A DNA stretch of 64,000 nucleotides from an uncultured Lachnospiraceae bacterium (GCA_947570615.1 CANOVJ010000014.1:1-64000); one strand, 5' to 3'. Shown: positions 25,632 through 32,430, numbered from the stretch's first letter. The notes: a model not told the origin generated them from the letters alone. Made by a program: numbers and translations.

Positions 25632-26153
25632 ATGGCTCAAAATCCTATCGTTACCTTTACAATGGAAAACGGAGATGTGATCAGGGCGGAGCTCTATCCG
25701 GACATTGCCCCCATCTCTGTGAATAATTTTATCAGCCTGATCAACAAAAATTTCTACGACGGACTGATCTTCCACCGCGTGATCAGCGGCTTTATGATCC
25801 AGGGCGGCGATCCTGAGGGAACAGGTATGGGAGGCCCCGGATACAGCATCAAAGGGGAATTTGCTTCCAACGGCGTACCGAATGATTTAAAGCATACGGA
25901 AGGGGTTCTCTCCATGGCAAGAAGCATGGCCCCGGATTCCGCAGGCTCCCAGTTCTTTATCATGCATAAGACCAGCCCGCATCTGGATGGCCAGTATGCC
26001 GCCTTCGGCAAAGTGATCGAGGGAATGGATGTGGTGAATAAGATTGCCGGAACCGCTACCGACTATTCCGACAGACCGCTTGAAAATCAGGTGATGAAGA
26101 GCGTCACCGTGGACTGCTTCGGGGCAGAGTATCCCGAACCTGAGAAACTCTAA
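25632..26153 (+). CDS. Cyclophilin-type peptidyl-prolyl cis-trans isomerase
   Basis: 173 residues, cytoplasmic. Typical bacterial cyclophilin: IAPISVNNFISLINKNFYDG, catalytic Arg in FHRVISGFMIQGGDPEGTG near residue 45, GVLSMARSM, AGSQFFIMHK, LDGQYAAFGKVIEGMDVV. The start at 25632 follows an AGGAAAGGA site; an upstream ATG at 25584 has none. Accelerates proline isomerisation during protein folding. The stop codon lies in the loop of a perfect 12-bp hairpin (see separate entry). Confidence 0.95.
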   Translation: MAQNPIVTFTMENGDVIRAELYPDIAPISVNNFISLINKNFYDGLIFHRVISGFMIQGGDPEGTGMGGPGYSIKGEFASNGVPNDLKHTEGVLSMARSMAPDSAGSQFFIMHKTSPHLDGQYAAFGKVIEGMDVVNKIAGTATDYSDRPLENQVMKSVTVDCFGAEYPEPEKL

Positions 26154-26166
26154 GGAGTTTCTCAGG
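26139..26166 (+). terminator. Perfect 12-bp hairpin with the cyclophilin stop codon in its loop
   Basis: CCTGAGAAACTC pairs exactly with GAGTTTCTCAGG around the loop TAAG, which contains the TAA stop. No T-run follows on either strand, so it may be an mRNA 3'-end stabiliser or processing site rather than a true intrinsic terminator. Confidence 0.55.
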
Positions 26167-26213
26167 AAAGCACATCCGGGATACAATACCGATTCTGCCC
26201 GGATTGATCAAAA

Positions 26214-27095
26214 TCAGTGCTCATAACAGACAGTATTATCTCCCAATCCCTGTATCGTGTAAGCCTCTAAAATGTTGCCATCCACAGCATTGACCACGCA
26301 AACATAATTGAGCCAATTCTCTGTCTCCATCCCCTCTTTCACATTGTTAAAACCAACGGAATATGCTAACGCTACCTTATCTTTTTCCTTTATTTCGCTC
26401 CAATCCGCAACACGCAAATCCGAGCTCCATCCATAAGTATTGATACATAATTTTAATTCCTTTGCTTTTTCACCAAGGTCTGTTTCCATTGCTTTCTGTG
26501 CAATCTCTACCGCTTTCTCCTCGCTGATGCCGCCTGCCGCCTTCACTTTTGCCTCAAGCTCAGCTCTTTTAGCACGATCCTCTGCCTCATATTCTGCCTG
26601 TGTCTTTTGATTCGTGTTGAGAGAGATCCGGAAATTACAGTCAATAATCTCCAAAAGTTCCTCGTCGGTAAGCTCCCTGTCCGGCAGATAATATTCTCCG
26701 GCAGATACGATATAACAGAGCGTCCCTTCCGTCACATCATCCGCGCTGTCCACCTCCTGAATCATCTTTTCAGGCTTTGCGGTTTCGTTCTGACAGGACT
26801 GCTGCAGCTCTGCCATACGCTCTCTTTCTTTGTCAGAGTATGCCCTCATTATACCGCCTGTTCCCATACCCTGCTCATCAGTCTGTATCCGGGCAGTATC
26901 CACATCCGTTTGGACTGACGCGTCAGTCTGTGCTGACGTTATCTCCTGTTCTGTTTCTGAAATTTCAAACTGTACTTCCTGATTTGTCTGTAAACCGGTA
27001 TTCTCCGTTTTCCCACATCCGGTCAGAGAAAAAACATTTGCCAACGTTAAAACCGCAACCAAAGCAGCTACTAATTTTGGAGACTTTTTCTTCAT
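26214..27095 (-). CDS. Lipoprotein of unknown function, paralogue of the next gene upstream
   Basis: 293 residues. A lipoprotein signal peptide (VAALVAVLTLANVFSLTGCG, lipobox LTGC near residue 27) is followed by a Gln/Thr/Glu-rich linker to about residue 80. The conserved domain then shows RAYSDKERERMAELQQSC, ADDVTEGTLCYIV, LTDEELLEIIDCNFRIS, GISEEKAVEIAQKAMETDLG and a C-terminal VVNAVDGNILEAY. The same blocks occur in the same order in the protein at 27334-28227. Anchored outside the cell. No known family recognised; the EEAVEIA and VDAVDGSIL-like blocks recall PepSY-type repeats. AT-richer than neighbours. Confidence 0.75.
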   Translation of the reverse strand: MKKKSPKLVAALVAVLTLANVFSLTGCGKTENTGLQTNQEVQFEISETEQEITSAQTDASVQTDVDTARIQTDEQGMGTGGIMRAYSDKERERMAELQQSCQNETAKPEKMIQEVDSADDVTEGTLCYIVSAGEYYLPDRELTDEELLEIIDCNFRISLNTNQKTQAEYEAEDRAKRAELEAKVKAAGGISEEKAVEIAQKAMETDLGEKAKELKLCINTYGWSSDLRVADWSEIKEKDKVALAYSVGFNNVKEGMETENWLNYVCVVNAVDGNILEAYTIQGLGDNTVCYEH

Positions 27096-27099
27096 TCCT

Positions 27100-27330
27100 A
27101 CTCCCCTCTGTCTGCTTCAGCAGACGCTCAATTCAATAGTTGAAAGTGTTTTTTCTTTCAACATTTTATCCTCTCGTTTCTCATTTATTTCCGCGAGCAA
27201 CGAGCCAGGCGGACATGCTGGCATGTCCATTTGGCGACTGCCGCAAGGGTCTTTGACTTATGTCATTCCCCGCCGCAAAGCCGGAAAAAGCGCTGGTGCT
27301 TTTCCGGCTCTGCCACTTAATCTTTTTCTG
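27100..27330. other. Intergenic interval with two strong hairpins
   Basis: About 235 bp without a gene. It holds a perfect 8-bp hairpin (GGACATGC/GCATGTCC, 27211-27228) nested in a longer imperfect stem (GCCA at 27204 with TGGC at 27232). A second stem (AGCCGGAAAA with TTTTCCGGCT, about 27280-27312) lies close to the stop codon of the 27334 gene and may terminate it. The GC-rich block 27190-27290 contrasts with its AT-rich surroundings. Confidence 0.5.
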
Positions 27331-27333
27331 ATT

Positions 27334-28227
27334 TTATTTGTATGTGTACAGAATACTTCCATCCACAGCATCAATGATGTATCCATAAGTAACATGGGTA
27401 TCCGGATTACCAAAACCTACGTCATATATCACGCCCGCCCTGCTCTCACTCTCAAACGCTGCTTCCGGATAATCCAATGCGTCCAACAGGCTTGCGCCAT
27501 TTCCAGAGCGGTCTGTCATTAATTCCAGTTCCTCTGCTTTATCGCCAAGGTCACTCATTAACTGTTTCTTTGCGATTTCTACAGCTTCTTCCCTGCTGAT
27601 CCCATTTGCGTCCCGGACAGCTTTTTCAAGCCGTGCCGTTTTTTCCCTCTCCTGCGCCGCGGCTGCCTGCGCCTGCGGACCGTGCGCAACGGCATAGCTC
27701 ATTTTATGCTGGAAATCAATAATCTGAAGCATCTCCTCGTCCGTCATTTCCTGCGTGGGGAGATTGAAAACACCCGTAGCCCTGATATAGCAGAGTGTCC
27801 CCTCCGGTGCATTCTCCGCACTGTCTGCCTGTGCAATGACCTTTTCGGGGAATGTCCCGTTTTTATATGCCTGCCAGAGTGCTTTACTGCGTTCCTTTTC
27901 ACTGTCGGAATACGCCCTTGAGAAGCCGTCCACCAACACATCCTGCTGTGACTGCACCATATCGTTAAGACCTTTCATTTCGTCTTCGGGAACACGCTCC
28001 ATTCTCTCCTGTACCAGACTTGACACCACTACCCGCACCGGAAAGCTGACTGCGCCCGCCGCCAGTATGAACGCTGCCGCAGCCGTCGCCATCCTTCTAA
28101 AGCGCCATACGCCCGTATTCTTATTTCCATGTTCCATCCGTTTTTCAATATTCATAATGACCTCTTCCTGCATTTCCGATGAAATATGCACCTGATCCAT
28201 GACTTTCTTTACCTCATATCCGTCCAT
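27334..28227 (-). CDS. Membrane-anchored anti-sigma-like protein of unknown function
   Basis: 297 residues. The N-terminal cytoplasmic part of about 45 residues (VKKVMDQVHISSEMQEEVI, MNIEKRMEHG) looks like an anti-sigma N-terminus. One membrane helix follows (MATAAAAFILAAGAVSFPV). The outer domain carries the same blocks as the adjacent lipoprotein: RAYSDSEKERSKALWQAY, EGTLCYIRATG, EMTDEEMLQIIDF, GISREEAVEIAKKQLMSDLG, YIIDAVDGSILYTYK. The ATG overlaps the TAA of a short sigma-like ORF (TAATG), the arrangement usual for a sigma/anti-sigma pair. AAGGAGG precedes the start. Function inferred from layout only. Confidence 0.72.
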   Translation of the reverse strand: MDGYEVKKVMDQVHISSEMQEEVIMNIEKRMEHGNKNTGVWRFRRMATAAAAFILAAGAVSFPVRVVVSSLVQERMERVPEDEMKGLNDMVQSQQDVLVDGFSRAYSDSEKERSKALWQAYKNGTFPEKVIAQADSAENAPEGTLCYIRATGVFNLPTQEMTDEEMLQIIDFQHKMSYAVAHGPQAQAAAAQEREKTARLEKAVRDANGISREEAVEIAKKQLMSDLGDKAEELELMTDRSGNGASLLDALDYPEAAFESESRAGVIYDVGFGNPDTHVTYGYIIDAVDGSILYTYK

Positions 28228-28397
28228 TATATGCCTCCTTCCATGCTGAGCGCGTCCCGCATCTGTTTCCTTCCGCGCAGCACAGCCGCCGCCATGCTCC
28301 GAAGCCTTTTATTTTCTGCCGTTGCCTCCTCCGGCTCCTGTGTTTTTCCAGTGAATAAGACCAGTCCTCCCCCGCTCCCGGCAGGAGGCAGCCTCAT
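28227..28397 (-). pseudogene. Short ORF resembling the C-terminal end of an ECF sigma factor
   Basis: A 56-codon minus-strand frame, ATG at 28397. Its last 30 residues (ENKRLRSMAAAVLRGRKQMR, then DALSMEGG) resemble the end of sigma region 4.2, where a recognition helix is followed by RGRKxLR. Regions 2 and most of 4 are absent. It is translationally coupled (TAATG) to the anti-sigma-like gene. It may be the remnant of a sigma gene replaced upstream by the XRE regulator gene, or a small protein in its own right. The XRE stop codon (TGA, 28419-28421) is in the same frame. Confidence 0.5.
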
Positions 28398-28418
28398 TTC
28401 CGTATATATCCCGTCCTG

Positions 28419-28634
28419 TCAGTTTTCCACATGGTCATCCCTGACAAACGTGCAGATATCCTCAATCCTTGTGTCAAGGATATTGCAGAGCTTATTGATG
28501 GTGTGCAGAGATACAAGCTCATTGTGTCTGAGTTTATGGATCGTCTGCCTGCTGAACCCATAATATGTATAGAGCCTGTACTCGCTGATTCCCTTTTCTT
28601 TCATTGTATCCCACAGATTGTCGTATTTTATCAT
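28419..28634 (-). CDS. Small XRE/Cro-type DNA-binding protein
   Basis: 71 residues, almost only a helix-turn-helix: MKEKGISEYRLYTYYGFSRQ, then TIHKLRHNELVSLHTINKLC and NILDTRIEDICTFV. This is the small YozG/Cro-like class of about 70 residues often encoded in accessory islands. A perfect 20-bp palindrome lies 80-100 bp upstream in the divergent interval and is a candidate operator. It probably controls the downstream sigma-like/anti-sigma-like/lipoprotein genes and perhaps the divergent 28765 gene. Start codon spacing is weakly supported, but the domain is clear. Confidence 0.87.
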   Translation of the reverse strand: MIKYDNLWDTMKEKGISEYRLYTYYGFSRQTIHKLRHNELVSLHTINKLCNILDTRIEDICTFVRDDHVEN

Positions 28635-28715
28635 TTTCCCTGGAACTTAAAATCTCATTCTGTCGTTTTGCTTATTGCTACCATTTCATTATAAATGTAT
28701 AATATTTTCGTCAAC

Positions 28716-28735
28716 AGTCTTGTAAATACAAGACT
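28716..28735. promoter_or_regulatory. Perfect palindromic operator candidate between divergent genes
   Basis: AGTCTTGTA-aa-TACAAGACT: 9-bp arms, 2-bp centre. It sits just upstream of a TTGACG...TATAAT pair (minus strand, 15-nt spacer, 28690-28712) for the XRE gene and just before a TATAAA for the rightward 28765 gene, where a repressor could control both directions. Confidence 0.6.
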
Positions 28736-28764
28736 ATAAAAAGCCTGAATAAGAGGAATATACT

Positions 28765-29076
28765 ATGACTATGAAAGAAATCCGTGAAAGATGGGAAGAA
28801 AGTACCCCTTATGACAAATCACTTTATATTGAATATCTGAGTCTGTGTAATCATGCCAGCGATGAAGATTTTTATTACTTTCTCCACCCGAAGGAATCCA
28901 CGCAGGCCCAGTTTCTCTCCGTTCTGGATCTTCTCTACGACCAGGACTGCTATGCCCTGCTTTTCAGATTTTTAAGAGATAACAGAGACCGGCTCATCTT
29001 TCCCGAATTCAGCCTGATTGAGGGAATGGAGATCCGGGAGGATATTGAAAAAAGATTTAATATGTATCGGTTCTGA
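28765..29076 (+). CDS. Small acidic protein of unknown function
   Basis: 103 residues, helical, rich in Tyr, Phe, Asp and Glu (DEDFYYFLHPKESTQAQFLS, VLDLLYDQDCYALLFRFLRD). No signal peptide, membrane segment or recognised domain. GAGG lies 8 nt before the ATG at 28765. Its stop is 19 bp before the SGNH hydrolase start, so the two may be co-transcribed. It is divergent from the XRE gene across a palindromic site. Function unknown. Confidence 0.7.
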   Translation: MTMKEIRERWEESTPYDKSLYIEYLSLCNHASDEDFYYFLHPKESTQAQFLSVLDLLYDQDCYALLFRFLRDNRDRLIFPEFSLIEGMEIREDIEKRFNMYRF

Positions 29077-29095
29077 AAAAGAAAGGAGACGCAAA

Positions 29096-29764
29096 ATGAT
29101 TTTTGAAAACATGGACAGAATCGTGTTCGCGGGAGACTCGGTCACGGACATGGACAGCGCCCAGCCCGTGGGGGAGGGGTTATTTGACAATCTGGGAATC
29201 GGCTATGTGCGGATCGTCGACAACATGCTTGCCGCGTATTATCCCGAGCTCAATATCCGGGTCACCAATTCGGGGGTTTCCGGCAATACCAGCCGGGATC
29301 TGCTGGAAAGGTTCGGGCGCGATGTGACATCCCTGAACCCCGACTGGGTTTCCATCTGCATCGGTATCAACGATGTATGGCGGCAGTTCGACTCTCCGGC
29401 CATGCCTGACTGTCAGGTTCTGCCGCAGGAGTACGAACAGAACCTGGAGAAGATGATCCTGGAGGTGAAGGGGAAGGTAAAGGGGATCTTTCTGCTCTCT
29501 CCCTACTATATGGAACCAAACCGCGAGGATAAAATGCGCCGCCGCATGGACGAGTACGTGGCCATCTGTGCAGGGCTTGCCGGAAAGCACGGCTGTATGT
29601 ATGTGGATTTCCAGAAAATGTATGAGGATTACTGCAATATCCGCCACTCTGCCTTTATCGCCTGGGACAGGGTTCATCCCAACCGGGTGGGAGCCACGCT
29701 GATGGCCAGAGCCTTTCTGGAGCGGTGCGGCTTTGATTACGGGCACAGGGCCTCCGCCTCATAG
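29096..29764 (+). CDS. SGNH/GDSL-family hydrolase
   Basis: 222 residues, cytoplasmic. The SGNH blocks are all present: I, VFAGDSVTDMDSAQP (nucleophile Ser near residue 13); II, NSGVSGNTSRDLL (Gly); III, ICIGINDVW (Asn); V, AWDRVHPNRVGATLMA (Asp and His). It resembles TesA/RhaE-like esterases acting on acetylated sugars or lysophospholipids. The ATG at 29096 with AAAGGAG 8 nt upstream is preferred over a longer frame overlapping the previous gene. No signal peptide suggests de-acetylation of imported oligosaccharides. Confidence 0.92.
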   Translation: MIFENMDRIVFAGDSVTDMDSAQPVGEGLFDNLGIGYVRIVDNMLAAYYPELNIRVTNSGVSGNTSRDLLERFGRDVTSLNPDWVSICIGINDVWRQFDSPAMPDCQVLPQEYEQNLEKMILEVKGKVKGIFLLSPYYMEPNREDKMRRRMDEYVAICAGLAGKHGCMYVDFQKMYEDYCNIRHSAFIAWDRVHPNRVGATLMARAFLERCGFDYGHRASAS

Positions 29765-29798
29765 CGCTGCGCCCGTCAGCCTGTCATCCATAATCCTC

Positions 29799-30039
29799 AT
29801 TCATATATTGTTCATATATATTTTAAAATAACTTAATCCCCATAACATTCTTTGGACATTTCTGTGTCCTATACTGTCATTATAAGATACAGCAGAGGAA
29901 CACAGTCAGAGCATAAGAGAGAAAACGCTGTTCTTAACTTAACAAAACCGCAAGCCTCAAAGTAACTGATTTATTAATAACTTTTTCATAATAATTGCCA
30001 GATGGGCGTAAGCCTGTCTGGCATCCTCCCTTTTATGGG
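29799..30039 (+). repeat. Tandem non-coding repeat, copy 1 (candidate small RNA unit)
   Basis: About 240 bp repeated almost at once at 30060. The unit has an AT-rich 5' block with two TTCATA hexamers 11 bp apart (29800 and 29811), a conserved TATACT (29870), a variable stretch (about 29893-29921), and a 118-bp core (29922-30039). The core differs from copy 2 at two positions and ends in an 11-bp hairpin (GCCAGA...TCTGGC, GTAA loop) followed by ATCCTCCCTTTTAT. No ORF of note. Orientation as a plus-strand RNA is inferred from the hairpin and pyrimidine tail. Confidence 0.75.
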
Positions 30040-30059
30040 GTAAGGAGGCATTCCGGCAT

Positions 30060-30298
30060 ATTCACATTCTGTTCATATATATTTTAAAATAACTTAATTT
30101 CCACAACATTCTTTAGACATTTCTGTGGCCTATACTACTATCATAAGATACAGCAGGGCGCACAACAGAGCCGGATACAGAAAACGCTGTTCTTAACTTA
30201 ACAAAACTGCAAGCCTCAAAGTAACTGATTTATTAATAACTTTTTCATAATAATTGCCAGACGGGCGTAAGCCTGTCTGGCATCCTCCCTTTTATGGG
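30060..30298 (+). repeat. Tandem non-coding repeat, copy 2 (candidate small RNA unit)
   Basis: Second copy. TTCACA and TTCATA again 11 bp apart (30061, 30072), TATACT at 30131, core 30181-30298. One of the two core differences turns a U-G pair of copy 1 into a C-G pair in the terminal hairpin, so structure is kept. Followed by GGGATCTTTTT, which gives this copy a better terminator than copy 1. Confidence 0.75.
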
Positions 30299-30330
30299 AT
30301 CTTTTTCCTTCCCCGACGCCCCAACCTGGT

Positions 30331-30410
30331 CAGGCAGCGGAAATTTTCCCCGTTCGCCGCGCGGCCCGCATGCTGTACCGGCAGCAAACTTCCATATGCG
30401 GGCGCGCAAA
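30331..30410. repeat. Dispersed structured repeat, copy B
   Basis: Matches copy A (9957-10040): a degenerate first hairpin, then a block 30355-30410 identical except for a few bases. Stem GCCCGCAT/ATGCGGGC and inner GCTGT/GCAGC are kept. It lies just beyond the fba terminator on the minus strand, the same position as copy A relative to the MsmX-type gene. Confidence 0.75.
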
Positions 30411-30413
30411 CCA

Positions 30414-30442
30414 GAAAACAGCCCGCCACATCCATGGCAGGC
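30414..30442 (-). terminator. Terminator of fba
   Basis: GCCTGCCA pairs with TGGCGGGC (one G-U) on the minus strand and is followed by TGTTTT, 47 bp after the fba stop codon. Confidence 0.7.
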
Positions 30443-30488
30443 CGCTTTCAAATCATATTCATATTTCACGTCAGGATCGCGTTTCTTC

Positions 30489-31424
30489 TCAGGCCTTGCC
30501 CTCGGAGCCGAGCACTGTGGTGATCTTATGGGCAACCACTTCCTTCACATAAGCGCGTGCGTCGGTGAGATACTGTCTGGGATCAAAATGCTCGGGATGA
30601 GCAGCCATATGCTCTCTGATACCGGCTGTAAGGCCAAGACGCAGGTCAGAGTCAATGTTGATCTTACATACGGCAGACTTGGCAGCCTGGCGCAGCATAT
30701 CCTCGGGGATACCGATGGCGTCGTCCAGCTTACCGCCGTTGGCGTTGATGATATCTACGTACTTGGGAAGTACGGAGGACGCCCCGTGGAGAACGATGGG
30801 GAATCCGGGAAGCCTTCTGGTTACTTCCTCGAGAATATCAAAACGAAGCTGAGGCTTCTGACCCGGTTTGAACTTGTAAGCGCCATGGCTTGTTCCGATT
30901 GCGATAGCAAGGGAGTCAACGCCTGTCCTGTTTACGAAGTCCTCAACCTGATCAGGCTGGGTGTAGGATTCGGAACCGTGCTCAACCTTGACGTCGTCCT
31001 CAACGCCTGCAAGGGTTCCAAGCTCTGCCTCCACCACTACGCCTCTCTCGTGGGCATACTCGGCAACTTTTTTGGAAACCGCGATATTATCCTCATAGGA
31101 AAGGGAGGAGCCGTCGATCATAACGGAGGTGAAGCCGCCGTCGATACACTGTTTGCAGATCTCAAAATCTGCGCCGTGATCCAGATGCAGGGCGATAGGG
31201 ATATTGGTCTCTTCCAGAGCCGCCTTTACAAGGTGTACAAGGTAAGCGTGCTTCGCATACTTTCTTGCGCCGGAGGAGCACTGAAGGATAATGGGAGACT
31301 TCAGCTCGTCAGCAGCCTCCGTGATAGCCTGCACGATCTCCATGTTGTTTACATTGAAGGCTCCGATCGCGTAGCCGCCCTCATATGCCTTTTTGAACAT
31401 TTCTGTGGTTGTTACTAATGGCAT
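30489..31424 (-). CDS. fba: Fructose-1,6-bisphosphate aldolase, class II
   Basis: 311 residues, zinc-dependent aldolase of glycolysis that interconverts fructose-1,6-bisphosphate with dihydroxyacetone phosphate and glyceraldehyde-3-phosphate. Motifs: N-terminal YAIGAFNVNNMEIVQAI, catalytic Asp/metal His in PIALHLDHGADFE near residue 80, metal Glu in GVVVEAELGTLAG near 132, metal His in IGTSHGAYK near 178, VLHGASSV near 210, and CKINIDSDLRLG near 255. Length fits the class IIB clostridial enzymes. Monocistronic, with its own promoter and terminator. Codon choice is strongly biased, as expected of an abundant enzyme. Confidence 0.97.
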   Translation of the reverse strand: MPLVTTTEMFKKAYEGGYAIGAFNVNNMEIVQAITEAADELKSPIILQCSSGARKYAKHAYLVHLVKAALEETNIPIALHLDHGADFEICKQCIDGGFTSVMIDGSSLSYEDNIAVSKKVAEYAHERGVVVEAELGTLAGVEDDVKVEHGSESYTQPDQVEDFVNRTGVDSLAIAIGTSHGAYKFKPGQKPQLRFDILEEVTRRLPGFPIVLHGASSVLPKYVDIINANGGKLDDAIGIPEDMLRQAAKSAVCKINIDSDLRLGLTAGIREHMAAHPEHFDPRQYLTDARAYVKEVVAHKITTVLGSEGKA

Positions 31425-31482
31425 TTTTAATCATCCTTTCTTTATTTTATTTGAATTGTAAAACAAAAATTCCCATGAAGTC

Positions 31483-31510
31483 ATTATAACAGATTCTGGA
31501 TAAATTGCAA
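31483..31510 (-). promoter_or_regulatory. SigA promoter of fba
   Basis: TTGCAA, 16-nt spacer and perfect TATAAT on the minus strand, about 60 bp before the fba start. Confidence 0.7.
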
Positions 31511-31533
31511 AGGTCTGCTTTATCTGTTTTGTC

Positions 31534-32430
31534 CTATTCCGGGATTTTTATGCAAAGCGCCTGCTTTTGGTTGCAGATTTCCACCACTGTGTGCTCTCCT
31601 CCAAACTCCCCGTCCAGCGTCCAGGCCACCGGCTCGTCAGAACGGATACGCAGGGAGGATGTTTTGAAGCAATACATACAGTCCGTGTTGATATTCCGGT
31701 TGATGAGCGCGGCCATGATCAGATTCAGCTCCATGGGGCTGGCCGGTCTTCTGATCAGCGTGACCTCAAATTCCCCGTCGTCCAGCTCCACATACTTCCC
31801 GGTTATCCTTTTAAACCCTCCCACAGAGGTAGAATTTGTGACCATCCCGAAGAGGAACTCCCCCTGCGTGGTGAGCTCTCTGCTCTCCACCTCCATCCTG
31901 TAGGATCTGACGGAGGAGAGCCTGCGCATTCCCTCCAGAATATACGCCATATGTCCCAGAAGATTCTTCACATCCTGGGAGGTCTCATAGGACACCTCCG
32001 TAAAGATCCCAAAAGCCGCGATATACACGAAGATATCGTCGTTAAAGGTTCCCACGTCGCACCCGAAATCCCTTCCGTTCACGATCCCGTAAGCCGCGTC
32101 GATCATATTCCTGGGAATATGAAGGCTGTTGGCAAAATCATTGGTGCTGCCGGCGGGAACATAGCCGACAGGGATCCTTCTCTCGCACTGCATCATCCCG
32201 GTGACCACCTCGTCCAGCGTGCCGTCTCCTCCGCTGCAGACGACCAGGTCATAATACCCCATTTTCCGCTCCATCACCGCTTTTTTTCCATCCCCCTTCG
32301 ACTGGGTGGGATAGGCGGTGACCTCATAGTCAGCCTTCGTGAAGATATCAATAATATCAAGAAGATTACTCCGGATCCTGGCCTTCCCGGCTTTCGGATT
32401 ATATATAAAAAGTATTTTTTTCTTTTCCAT
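31534..32430 (-). CDS. Diacylglycerol/lipid kinase (YegS/DgkB family)
   Basis: 298 residues. Cytoplasmic lipid kinase with the N-terminal NAD/DAGK fold: KILFIYNPKAGKARIRSNLL, nucleotide motif VVCSGGDGTLDEVVTGMM near residue 65, and GYVPAGSTNDFANSLHIP near 93. The C-terminal beta-sandwich includes GGFKRITGKYVELDDGEFE. In Gram-positives DgkB recycles diacylglycerol from lipoteichoic acid synthesis; YegS-like relatives phosphorylate phosphatidylglycerol. The start at 32430 has GGGAGGT upstream, preferred over an ATG ten codons earlier. Confidence 0.9.
   Translation of the reverse strand: MEKKKILFIYNPKAGKARIRSNLLDIIDIFTKADYEVTAYPTQSKGDGKKAVMERKMGYYDLVVCSGGDGTLDEVVTGMMQCERRIPVGYVPAGSTNDFANSLHIPRNMIDAAYGIVNGRDFGCDVGTFNDDIFVYIAAFGIFTEVSYETSQDVKNLLGHMAYILEGMRRLSSVRSYRMEVESRELTTQGEFLFGMVTNSTSVGGFKRITGKYVELDDGEFEVTLIRRPASPMELNLIMAALINRNINTDCMYCFKTSSLRIRSDEPVAWTLDGEFGGEHTVVEICNQKQALCIKIPE

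Noticed and set aside
29851..29870. GGACA...TGTCC inverted repeat as operator in tandem copy 1
   Set aside because: The symmetry is broken in copy 2 (AGACA...TGGCC), so it is not a conserved feature of the unit.
29930..30000. Tiny minus-strand ORF (10 codons, MKKLLINQLL) conserved in both tandem repeats
   Set aside because: No ribosome site precedes it, and its conservation is explained by the identity of the whole 118-bp core.
29799..30298. CRISPR array
   Set aside because: Only two long units with no short regular repeats and spacers, and no cas genes in the window.
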